Assembly: GCA_019633425.1 (NCBI GenBank)
Contig: WSUB01000031.1
Span: 1 to 64,000, forward strand
DNA: 64,000 nt
Direction: 5' to 3'
From: Tulasnella sp. 424
Taxonomy: Eukaryota > Basidiomycota > Agaricomycetes > Cantharellales > Tulasnellaceae
Made by a program: the position numbers and the translations under genes. The number at the start of each line of letters is the position of its first letter. The first letter of the stretch is position 1. Below the pieces are notes generated by a model. It was not told the DNA's origin and did not search any database. It saw only the letters and a program-made list of their open reading frames with translations. Of this stretch, positions 45,500-56,850 are shown in pieces.

Positions 45500-47173
45500 T
45501 CATCTCTGAGCTTGGTAAACGAGCACCAGACCGAGTTGCATGGCCACGAACGCGTATATGGTCAGTGCTCGCGGGAGAGCGAACGTAATCGACAGGGGGC
45601 GGAGGCCGTGCTTGAAGTCTTCAACCCTGCTGATCCATGCGCTCTGAAAGGAAGTGCAGAGAGGGTTTTAAAATCTGATCTATTCTTCTTCGATCAATTG
45701 ACTCACAATTCCGGGAGCCGTTGACAGCTTGTCTTCCGCGTGTGTCTGCAGGAGGTACAAAGCTGCGACCATTGCAGCCGCTGCCAGCCACGCAGACACG
45801 AATACAGCCGTGCATGCTTTGCCAGAAGCAATGAGAATTATGCAAGCCCTGAGATTCGGGGGGAGTTAATGAGTTTCTTTCTCGATCAGTTGATATTGGC
45901 ATGGTGAAGTGTCTTACATCCAAATTGCCACGGTCTGGAGAAAATTCCATCGTTAGCCCCGGTTTCTTGATCCCGATCACCGTTGAGGGAATTAACGACT
46001 CACAAAATAGGTTATCTGCATCCACTCTCTCCTCATATCGTCTAAGAACGACTTCCAATGACGTTGGTACACAACACGACCGTTCCAAAGCTCCGTCATC
46101 CGCCGGAACAAATGACGCGAGTATCCCAGTGCAACAGCCTCTCCGATAGAAAGGATAAGGCTCCAAGCAATTTGGCGGTTGAGGTAGCCTTCAATCCCCT
46201 GGAAACGGTCCAACCGGGCGTTGGGAGTACCATATCCGTGGATGTGTCTGACACGGGCTGCGTTTTGAAAATTAGGATCACATTATGTCGGATTTTCAGG
46301 GAAGTATTTCTTACAAATTGCTGCAGAAAGTCGAGCTGATTGCAAAAGTCAGCTACGTTTTGCCTTGAACTTGCTTGACATTCGTGACGTACCAATGCAA
46401 CTCATTCTTTCTGCCAAAACATCGTCCGAGTTGATCGCTGGTTAGGTGATATCAGCCTCAATTCTGCCAAATATAGATATATCAGGGCGTACCTTGGAAG
46501 CCTTCCAGAATGTTTAGGAACTGGCGGCACTCTTCCGCGCTCCAAGGAAATGTGGACCCGGGAGCTGTCATGTCATCTAGAATGAAAATTCTCCAATCAA
46601 TTTCGAGTTCCGTCAATTTTTTCGTTGAAGAACGTGTCGTACGCACCTATGCAGCCATGCCGTAAAGTTCCAATCAAGGACTCTTCGGCTTGACGATCCA
46701 CGCCGCGGTGACCGGGGAAATAGTCGACATGGACCCAATATTCAGAGGTCAGTGCCCCACCTAGTACGCCAGAAATCCGTCAATAACCCCACACGCTGCT
46801 TGGGCGCTGCCAATCACGTACGGAGATCGACATTGGACTCGAAAGGTCCAAGGCCCAAAAGGCGTACATCCACTTCTTCAGGCCAGTAGAGCACTTTTTT
46901 ATCACGGTTGACGAGGTAATAGCCCACTTCAAGGGACCCAGCCTGCTGGGCGGTGAGACATAGCTCGGAAGACAATGGTAGGCCCGCCGTTCCTCCGAGG
47001 AGCTCGACGACCTGCTGATAGGCTGCATCCACTCTCAATTTCCAGTGAGAGAGCGCTGGGTCTAAGTTTGTGAGAATTCGTTTGGAACCGTTGAACCAGT
47101 AGAGGTCTCCTTCAGGATGGACGAACGCCTCGAAGCCAGCAAGGATATTTGGTGAAGGCCTGTAGAAACCCAT
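45500..47173 (-). CDS. WW-like multi-pass membrane protein, intact copy 4 (390 aa, class II)
   Basis: Nine exons on the minus strand: 47173-46822, 46760-46647, 46576-46493, 46437-46393, 46335-46315, 46257-46004, 45934-45918, 45848-45707, 45643-45500; phases agree. WW-like domain GFEAFVHPEGDLYWFNG, then ILTNLDPA (Leu replaces the second Trp). Second motif VGYYLVNRDKKVLYWPEEVD. Then TSEYWVHVDYFPGH, DDMTAPGSTFPWSAEECRQF, RVRHIHGYGTPNARLDRFQG and ITELWNGRVVYQRHWKSFLDD-type residues. The hydrophobic C-terminal helices are WMACIILIASGKACTAVFV, WLAAAAMVAALYLL and ALTIYAFVAMQLGLVLVY. Exons of 21, 254, 17 and 142 nt mark a second structural class shared with copy 5. An extra 45-nt exon is unique to this copy. 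It has no separate N-terminal LVPxLP exon. Confidence 0.88.
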
Positions 47174-48702
47174 TATGCCTTTAGAAATCTACTGTTTAAG
47201 TGCCAAGAGGACACGTTAATTCACGAACTTGACATCTGGGAAATCGTTCCCAACCAATGCTTGAGATGGAATTGAGAATGATCGTGCTTGTGAACTGGCG
47301 GCCAGACAGTCGCGAGTCAACAGGAATGTCGAAGACTTTACTCGAGAAAGCTTACCTGACTATCGTCCGGTCATATCGGGGATTAAAAGATGGAAGTGTC
47401 GGGACCAGCCTGACCTGTCCAGCTATGGTAGCGCAGAGGGAGGCCGCAATGACGTCAGCAGAATAAAAGTGATACACCGGAAATTTCATTACCGGATTGT
47501 TGCATTATTGTATTGAAGGCTTTGAAAGCAAAATAGCTGAAGAATAATTTTGGATGCGCTTTGGCCTTACCAGAGGCGTCGGAGAGTGAATGAACCGTGG
47601 GGATCTCTTTTGCCGAAAATAAGAAAGTAGATGAAAACGTATTCTGACCGACTGGCGGCTGAGATTACGAAAGAGTGTTGAAAGTGTTTTGTTGGACCGA
47701 CCGGCGGCGGGGGAGCAGAAGATGCTCAGAGGATGCACGAATAGCTGTGGATCCTTTGTTAGAGTGAATTCACCTCTTAAGTAACTTACTCCCGAAGAAT
47801 CGAGCGAAAGGATTTCGACACATATGCTTCAACCACATGCCCAATCAAATCAGGAAAGGTGTAATTACGCAAAACACCTTCTGGTCAAATGATATTCCCC
47901 ACTGCCTTGCTGTAATAGTCTTCCTGTTAGGGATAGAGACTGAGTTCGTAACGGGAGGGGTTTTCATACACTGCCTGACCTCGACGCAAGCGCAAGATGG
48001 AATATTCCTAGAGTGCTGCAAAGTTTTATTTTACCTCGAAGCACTGTGCGTGTGGCTTGCATGAGATCCCCGGGCCCAAGGGCTACACGCGCCTTCACCG
48101 AGGCCGATCGAGGCCGGAGGGAGTTGATCAGCTCAAAGCCTTTTAAGAAGTTTCCATTTTTCCATGTAGAACGGAGCAAGGGGTTGAAACCCACGTGGTG
48201 TCCGTTAACAGCATCGAACAAATAACACGTGGTAAGGAAAGTGCGAATGATCAATCCAGGCGATTCGAAAGACTGCACGCGTACACCTGCAACAAGCCAT
48301 GAAGCGACTTCAAACTAACTAAATCAGAAATTATGAGTTTCATGTTTTGGTTTGAGGGGACAGTCTGAAATTACGTTTTCCCTGACTTCCGCGAGCGCGA
48401 GTTGTCGTAGCGATGACACAGTACAACTGCTACCTGACAACAGAATCACTAGGCCATTTAGCAGGCTAGATCTGTGCCTTAAAACACTGTGAAAAGCAGT
48501 GTCGAGTTTCAGGTTAGAGTCGGACGCAGACTAGAACGTTATAACAAACTTTGTGAAGCGATCGCGCAACCCGAACATGTTGGACAAACAAACAAAAAAA
48601 TACAACGTCGCCTTGAACACAGTGCAGATGCATACACCATCAAGACAATGCGAGGAACTAAGGTACTCGAGGCATGGTCCGTAAACGAATATCGAATTTG
48701 CT
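47174..48702. other. Intergenic between WW-like copy 4 and the SET1 3' end
   Basis: About 1.5 kb. Short frames only; nothing recognisable. Confidence 0.5.
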
Positions 48703-51700
48703 CTAGTTGAGGAACCCCCTGCAACGAGGCGACCCGCAGAGACAAGGGATCTAGGGAACGAAACACGAGGATTCAGCATTTGACCGACTGTTTGGGGCGC
48801 GGAAAGTATCACCTTTTCTTGTTCAAGCGGGAAATGATAGTCTAGAAATTCAATTTCCGTTTAATTTCACTTGCAAGCGAGGTAGCGGAGAAAGGTGTCC
48901 TTACCATATGTAATTTCCTCCCCAGGCTCAATGCTGGTTTTGGCGTAGATGACGATTTTCTTCTGGGAATTAACAACGATAATTTTGGCTGTACAGTTGG
49001 GCGTGCAGGAGTGGTTGATGAGTCGGCTGGGGAAAGAGTCAATAGTCAAATTCAGAGTCTTTCTTTGGAAGGCAAAATTTGCCAGGCGGTCAACGTACCC
49101 AAGATTTCCCCGCTTGGTAGCATCCACCACCGAATCTTCATCTACTCTGAACAGATAGCTGCTACCAATCCCCACCTTTTCATACCACTTCTCTCGTTTA
49201 TCGGCGACTTGAGCTCGGATAACCTCTCCGACATATTCAATAACCATCTCTCCCTGCGGAATAGCCTCCATTGCATATAAACCCCAGTCGTGGATTGGAC
49301 TCCTTGCAAAGATAAGCTGCTTCTTTCGCGCCCGAAGCTGGTTGAACTGCAATTGGGTCGACTGCGTGTCACCCATGGCTTTGTTGGCTTGCTCCATTCC
49401 TTGGACAAGTCGCCTCGTGTTGATGCGGTTGGACCGGGACGATGCACTAGCAGCTGTGGCGGCAGGTACGAGACCGGCTGCTTCGGCGTTAGCTCGTGTC
49501 GCATTGGGTTCGTCAAGTACCATAGCTCTGTTTCGCTGGGGCAGATACGTGGATTTGAGTGCTTCGGGTATCTTGTAATAGCCCTCGCTGCGTGCGGCGC
49601 CAGTGCGATGAATGCGCAGCTGAGACTTGTTCGCCTCGACCGCTGGAGGTGGGGCCTCGCGCCGAACGTACGGGATTCCATGTTCGCCTCGCCGGGCCGC
49701 AAGGCCAATTTTTAAAAAGAACAATTCTTCGTCGTCAATAGCCAGCCCGAGCACCAGAGGGTCTGGGGAAACGCCGTCGGCATTCTTTTCGAATGATAGG
49801 GGCCCGATATCCGACTGTGTGACCAATTCTGAAATCTCTGGGAGAGACGGACTGGCAGGGGTGGCTTCTTCCAAGGTTGGAATACGTGGTCGTTGTGGCT
49901 TTCGGAACGCCACAGGTCGAGGCGCTGGAGGCGTTGAAACTGCTGGAGGCGGCGCGTCCAGCTCCAGCCGAGATTCCCCTAGTCCCGATTCGTCCACCGC
50001 CTTCGCGACGGCATCATCGGTGGCTTGAGGACCAGGCGTGGCGGCCTCTGCAAGCTTCGAAGCTTTAGGTTTCGACGGTCGAGCGTGTCCACCTTGCTTT
50101 GACTTCGCCGAAGAGTGGTATGCCAAATCCCTCTCCGCCGTGTTCTTCCCTTTGCCAGACTTTTTCCGCGACTTGGTCGGAGGAGGGAGGGGAATCAACG
50201 CGTCTAGCTCGGCCAGCTGTTCAGTTGCCATTGCGTACGGCGTTTTGGTCTTCTTTCTCACTCTCCCGGTCGAAAGGATTTCACTGGTCTCGGGCGGGAT
50301 GACGGGCGGAGGAGGTGGAGAGCTTTCGCGGGGCCGTTTTGAGCTACCGTTGGTCGTTGGTTCCGTTGATGGTTGTCGGTCTAGTCCTGGACCGTCGTGA
50401 GCGATGCTGGGTGTAGTTTCCACTTCTGGACCGTCCACTACCTCTGGCGTAGAAGGGTCTTCTTCACCACCGATGGCTCTGAGGAGTTCCGCATCGACGT
50501 CCAGATCCTCCTCGACCCTCGTCACGCTAGAACCGGCTTTGTTTGGGTGCTCGGAGCCCATGATAAGTGCAGCCTCGAGATCCAAGACCTCGTCGTCGAG
50601 ATGCCCATCATAGCTGGTTTCTCGATGCTGACTGCTGGCTCTTCGGCTATCCAACGTAGGCACCTCCACAGCCAACCCGAGTTCGTCGTTGGGATCCTCA
50701 TCCGCAGCAATGACGTCCATAAGATCTTTATCCACATCCATGGCAACAGCAGCCGGGCCAGACGCCGATTTCTTCCCGGAGGTCCTCGCCTTTTTCTTTG
50801 GCGGACCATCCGCAACACCATCCTCTTTCAAGGCTCGTTTTCGTGGTGCCTTGGCTTTGGGCTTTGACTTGGACGAGCTTGCACCCTTTCTCTTCACAAG
50901 CTCGGAGCCATTGACATGTGGTACGGGTACGGCGGCTTCCTCCATTCCTGCCATGGACGCGAGCAAATCTGCAGCCGAGACGTCGTTCGACTGCGGTGCG
51001 AGTGGCGCCTTTGAGAACGCAAGTTCGTTCAAAAGTTCGTCCACAGGAGGAGGGTCGACGAGCAGATTTTCAACTTGTATGTCAGGGCCAGTCAGGCGAA
51101 CCTCGCCAATGCAATTCTCGATTTTCATCGGTGGAGATAGATGTGTTCCAACACCGTTCGGCGCTGAGCTACGCTTCGTGGCGTGAGTGGGACTGGTTGG
51201 TTGGGCGCGGATCTTCTTTGGGGATAAAGGAGATTTCTTCGAAGAGACAGGGCTGGTGAGGGCATCAGTTGTTGGAGCCGACTGGATGGTCAAAGCGATA
51301 GGGTGATGAAGGAATGGGCGTCGCTCCAGGACAAGTCGGCATCGTCGGGCTGCGTCGGGGTTTGTGAATGAGATGTACCAGCCTTGGTTGTCGTGAAGGA
51401 TCTGGGAGCAAGAAAGAAAATATTTGAGAAGGTTGGATTGTATCAGCCTCAGTGCAAACGCCAGCTAAAAGCATCCCAAAAGGGAGAAAGAGAGCGTAAA
51501 CGACGGACCTTGTGGATGCTCCCGGCAACCCCCGCGTCCTCGAACCACTTTTTCAACTCCGCTTCACCGAACTTCAAACTCCGGGGAAGGCTGCTGCTTT
51601 TGATCCTCATGAACTCGTTGCCATTCATCATCAACTCCCTCAAAACACGACTGCGCTGGGCGTCTTCTTCAGGGTTGAAGTTCGACTGTCGGGGACTGAT

Positions 51701-53807
51701 GGCCATCATGGTGATATCGGTAGCTGACATTTCGGGCGTGCGGGGACCGTCTCCCTCATGACGGCTGTGATTGTTAGGTAGCTCGGACCCTTCTTCGGCG
51801 CGTTGAGACGGTAGTGATGGTCGTCCTCTCGAGGACCCGGGAGATGGAGATGGAGAGGCGAAAGAGCCAGCCTTATGAAAGCCATTGGCGTGAGGATGGG
51901 AGTGCTTTGGTGGACCGCCCAGTAGGGAAGTTTCATCCTTCTCCGTGGCCTGCAAAGACGGTTCGAACTCAGCGTTTGGGGCCAATTCTGAAGCCTCTGC
52001 CCGACGTCTCTTTTGGGATTTCTCCGATTTCCCTGCTCTTTTCTCGATGTCTCTCCTCCCTGAGGTGGATTGCGGTAACGAAGAGTCGCCTGCTGGAGGT
52101 TCGCTGGCATCTTGGGATGTCACGCCCGGGGGTCGTGGCGGCAAGCCGTCTTGTGGTTGAGATTTACTTGATGGTAGAGGATGGTGGGAAGAACCATTGA
52201 CCGGCAAAGTGGAAGGGCTTGAACCACTGCTATTCAGCCGCGCGACTGGTGAGGATTCCCCGCTGACGCCTGAGCGCGCTGGGCTAGCCCCATTACTACG
52301 ATCTCTCCTTCTCGCTAGCTCTGTTTTCACGGCTTGTTGATATGCCTTGCCCTCGGGGTCCAGTATCACCTCCACAAAGCGCGCCTCACTCCCAACTCCA
52401 ATCTTCATTCCCGTACCCTTGACAGAATCCCTCGCTGCTTGCCTAACTGCATTCCTCGCAGCCAACACTCCCTTGGAATCATCCCCCTCGTTCGATAGTG
52501 TAGGATTCCCTCCGCTTGATGAAGCCCTTGCTTCGGCAAGTCCAAGATGAGAGGCCGGTCCGGAAGCGAATTTCACCCAACAAATGCCAAGGTGTGCGCC
52601 TGTAACGGGGTCCAGTTGAATGTGAAAGTCCTCGATAGCTCCAATGTGGCTGAAGTGCTGCTTGATGTGTGCTGTCGGTGTAAGGTGGGATATGGAGGTA
52701 ACGAGAATAGCCCGAGAGGCGGCAAGCTTCGCAGGTTCGGGAAAAGGAGAATTGTCGTCCCACTGAAGAGATATTAGGTTAGATCGGACAGGTTAAGAGC
52801 GATTGCACACATACCTGGTAGGACAGGTCGTAAAACGTGGCCCTCGGCTTCTTCGGTGCACGAGCTCGTCCGCTTTCGGTCTTTGCCATTCTTGGATCCT
52901 GTGGTTGATCCATCCTAACGTCCAAAGAACCATCTTCTGCTCCCACAGTATCATCTCTCCCATCGCGCAAGAAGACTAAGTCCTTGCTGCCTGGTTTTGC
53001 TGCTGTGCCATTGGAGGCGCTGCTGCTCGAACGGCCCACTTTACCTTCGACAAGTGGATCGTAAACAACGCGCCAAGAGCGATTTTCGCGCGGTAGCCCA
53101 GGCCAATATTGCTGCCCGTTCGAATTGGACGAAGATGCCGAGGCAGATAGGCCTTGTGTATGCGTGGTCGGTGTGGCTGAACGCGAAGGAGGGAGCTCGA
53201 CAGGGGGGACACGAGAGGACGGGGAAACTGGTAGCGAAGGTGAAGAAGCGGCTGATTGAGTTAGGGTAGGGTCGGAAGAAGTCGATGGAATAGGAGGCGG
53301 TGGTGGTGGTGGATCTGATGGCGGCGGAGGGTTGAAGGGTGTGTGCTGGTGGGTTGCAGACGACATGAGAGTGTTCGCAGTACCGCTTTCTCCACCCATA
53401 CCAGCTGGACCCATTTTCCCAAACCCACCAACGACGACAGCAGACGTCGACGTTGAACGGTTTGGAGAGGTTGACGAGGAAGGGTGGAGTAGCTGACCAT
53501 CTGCCATCCACTGGTTTTTGCTAGTACTCCCAATATTGAATTTCATTGAGACTTTGACTGACGAGGAGACACCAGCGCTCCTCGCGATTCCTGCCCCTCC
53601 AGCATCGACACTGGATCCCCCATTAATTAAACTCTCATCGTTTGCTGTTCCGGGCGCTAAGGTGGGTGGGGTGGCCGGGGTTTCAGAGGCCAACGGCTGA
53701 GGTGACATTGCCAGCGACGAGAGTGGTTGTTGTTCGTGATAAACGTTGGCCACCGCACGCAGCCCCGTCGGTGGTCCCCTCAGGCCCCTTGAACCTGATT
53801 GAGCCAT
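48703..53807 (-). CDS. SET1: COMPASS histone H3 lysine-4 methyltransferase Set1
   Basis: Six exons: 53807-52815, 52762-51509, 51401-49099, 49026-48905, 48841-48813, 48750-48703 (1582 aa, phases verified). Order of parts: Ser/Pro-rich N terminus; an RRM-like region starting about residue 340 (ILVTSISHLTPTAHIKQHFS); a second RRM-like part across the exon 2/3 junction (about 715-790, WFEDAGVAGSIHK then ILHDNQGWYISF); a long acidic, charged middle. An N-SET region lies at about 1270-1430. The SET domain contains RSPIHDWGLYAMEAIPQGEM, EYVGEVIRAQVADKRE, DATKRGNLGRLINHSCTPNC and EEITYDYHF. Post-SET cysteines lie in CLCGSPRCRGFLN at the very end. The enzyme mono- to trimethylates H3K4 at transcribed genes. 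The three short 3' exons (48, 29 and 122 nt) carry the catalytic end and are easily lost: an uninterrupted frame reads through the 49027-49098 intron and stops in the next one. Confidence 0.95.
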
Positions 53808-56800
53808 GGAACGTCCGATGGTTGTATTGAGAGAGACGTGGAGGTGCCGACGTGATGAAGTTTCGTCGCGGGTGATGAGAGTTTCGAGAGGGGGTATGAG
53901 AGATGGAAGGGATGGGAGGCAAGAAGACGGCGGACGACGTCCGACTCACAAACTTTTGTCGTTTCCACGCACAAAGTCGACGTTCAGCTCTCCCTCAAAT
54001 ACCATGATACAGCAGCATCAGCACTCTCTAACGTACATTGAGTAGAAATAGGCGAAAGAAACCTCTCGAAATCGGCCAATGGCCATGACTGGCCAAGGAC
54101 GGTGAAGAAGGTGGTAATGGCGAAGGGGGTACATACCCACTAACCCTAGGTAGCCCTTTCATCGTACACCTCCACTTCAACAAGGCATCTCGACATCTTG
54201 CATTGTCGACTTTCGGACTTTCAGAGTTGTGACGGGCGCTTATTAAGCAGACAGCCTAAGAAAGAATCGGCCGCAAGGCCAATGACCAGGAGGGGCCTGA
54301 TCCAGTCCGGACAGGCATGGCTTCTCTTGCGGAACACCCAAGGGAGTCGTTGATTTGATTTCCAGTAATGCTCGCCTTGCCAAATGATTGCAGCGGGCAT
54401 CGTGACACAGCTGCATGTCCTCCATCGGCCGGGGAAGCCTTCCAAGGCTCCCATGCGCGGACTGGCAAACGCGGATGGATGGCTGCCACCTTGGCTCACA
54501 CGGAGGAACGCAGTGAGGGTGCTGTAGCTGACAGCTATCTTGAGATGTCGGTAAATTGTAGAACGAAAGGAGCTAAAGGCCGAAACGAGATATTCTAAGT
54601 TTGATTTTAACCCATCCAGGCGCGGTGGCAAGGATGAGCCCTCGTTGGGGATCCACCAGGAGATGAAACAAGGCCATATCGACATTACCTTCATCCCAAT
54701 AATTTGATTTTACGGTTTTGGGCAATGAATACCCGCGAAGAGAAGGTCATATATAGGCGAATATTATGAGAGTCAGTCGCGAATTCCCAAATAGAACCGA
54801 GGCAAACGCTGGCTTGTGCATAGCCTACGAGCTACATACCTCAGATGAATATTGATCTTGAGAACTAAAGAGTCTCATTAGCCTCTGAGTTTCATTGAAA
54901 CCTTGGGTCGACTGGTCGACGGTCCCCCGCCCGAATGTTATTTCCATCTGGACGAGCCTTGACTCGGAAGGTGAGGAGAAGGTGAAACCAACCGAGGGTT
55001 GCTACGCTGACTGAAAGAGGAAATATGTAGTAGAGGGCATGATATAAAGGCTATGGATGAAAAAATGGTGGAAGGTTGGGACGTTGAGGAGATGAGCGGG
55101 CTGAGAGGTGACGGAGATAAGAATGCTTCTGTCCAGATATCGGCGCGAACTAGGAGCACACTGAGACTACTCCACCTAGACTTTATTATACTATAAAGCA
55201 ACGACATCTGGCAGAGATTCATTTGCGATCTTACGACCGTTGCTAGACCCCGATTTTGCTGGGTTGCTACTTCTCATTCACAACTACCCCGGGCTGCATT
55301 CGGAGCAACCATTGAAATCCACCACTGCCGCCGGTCACTGCAGCCCACTGTTAGGATCAGTAACCAAGGCGACCATTTTAAAGCCTGATACTTGAAGTTT
55401 CAACCGAGTTTACTTCTCGACTTTCACTTTAGTCCTTATTCTGAACTGGGTTGATTCTTGTTGACTCGGTTTTGAAACCCGAAATGACTTGTGCACTATC
55501 GTTCTTGCGGAAAGGTAATGCAGCAGCTGGAATAGCGGACCAACTATGCCGTAGATACGAGCATAAATCATCTCAAGATTCTGTTCAGCTAATTTGGGGG
55601 GACTGTCTCGAACGAGCGCACTGCTCGGCTCATCTTCAAAGTTGGCATGGAGAGAGCTTGAGCTTCCTGATACAAAGACATGGAGCTATCCCCTCGTCTC
55701 AACCACTTTTGCCTCGAGTTTTGGTACTGAATCACCTTTGTTCCCCACTCTTTCCTTTCTTTGGAGGGGGAAACGGCTCGCCTACCATTGCTGTGACGCT
55801 ACATATCACAAAACACGCCACTAGGGTTTCCTGGCTGTCGCAATTCGGATCCAGAGTCTTTCTTCACATGCCCAAATAGTCTTTTTATTGCTCTAGAATA
55901 CCTGCGTTTAGGGACCAGAGTCCTTCAGGAGAACCTGCTGGTGCGTCGATTGGACGCTCGGATGGGCGCCCACAATACGTCTCTCGGGGCCAAATTTTGA
56001 TCATAAAAAGAAAATGCAATGCAGCAATCTCATGGGTACGATCCAAGAGCTCACGTACAAGGGTTTATCCGGATCGAAAGATTGCGACTGTCTTTCGGAA
56101 ACTTGTCCTCGCCGCAAGGCGTCTGTTGTCTCGGGAACGCCAGCCCGGATAAGCCCCAAACAGCTGAGAAGTGGGCCCTTGAGGAAAGCACACACTGCTG
56201 CTCCTTTTCTATAGTTTTTAGATCGACCCGAGTGCACTGTAACCGACTACGTTAGGAGGGTTCAGATGCCGATCGGCTGGATGATAGGTTAAGGGCGTGG
56301 GGTGTCAAATTAGTTCCTTTCCATGAGGCTTGCCTGCATGATTGGTCTGTGATCCGTTTAAATGCCGCAGTCTTGACCTTCTGAACTCCTCCGTCTGGGG
56401 ATATCCCTCCGCGTTCTGCATCGGCTTCTAATCGATCAGTCCATATAGCGCCCTCCCTTGATCGGCTGCCAACACTCACAGTCCTTGGTGAAGCACCACA
56501 AAATATTTCGTTGGAGATAGGTCTGAGTAGATTTTCTCGGCCCTATCCCTCCTATGCTCCTCTGGGCGACAATCGACATTATTTTCTAGAAAAAACACTA
56601 ACCTGATCCTTACTTCCTTTAACCCTCTTCTGGACCGTGAAGCGATCACTCCACCAGCTTGCTAGCATGAAAAATATCCCGCGATTCGTAATCCCCGCTC
56701 ACCGTTGACGAGCCACGGCGTATTTGATTAGAACGAGGCTCAAAGGGGCTAAATTGCACTCCCCATCTTATAACCAGGACGATGCGCGAAGTACGACGCA

Positions 56801-56850
56801 AATTATAACCTCAACTGACCATCATCAATTGTTCCAGTCTACACCGAAAC
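53808..56850. other. 3-kb intergenic region upstream of SET1 and WW-like copy 5
   Basis: Divergent genes flank this stretch, so it holds both promoters. Several 70-157-codon frames occur (for example 54694-54221 minus), but none shows homology, splice logic or repetition elsewhere in the window. Confidence 0.45.

Noticed and set aside
50038..51259. Several plus-strand frames up to 165 codons
   Set aside because: Antisense shadows of the Ser/Pro/Ala-rich middle of SET1.
54221..54694. 157-codon minus-strand ATG frame
   Set aside because: No homologue in the window, no domain, no splice partner, and overlapping alternative frames on both strands; likely chance.
55451..55879. 142-codon plus-strand frame
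   Set aside because: Does not begin with ATG, composition is not protein-like, and there is no supporting context.
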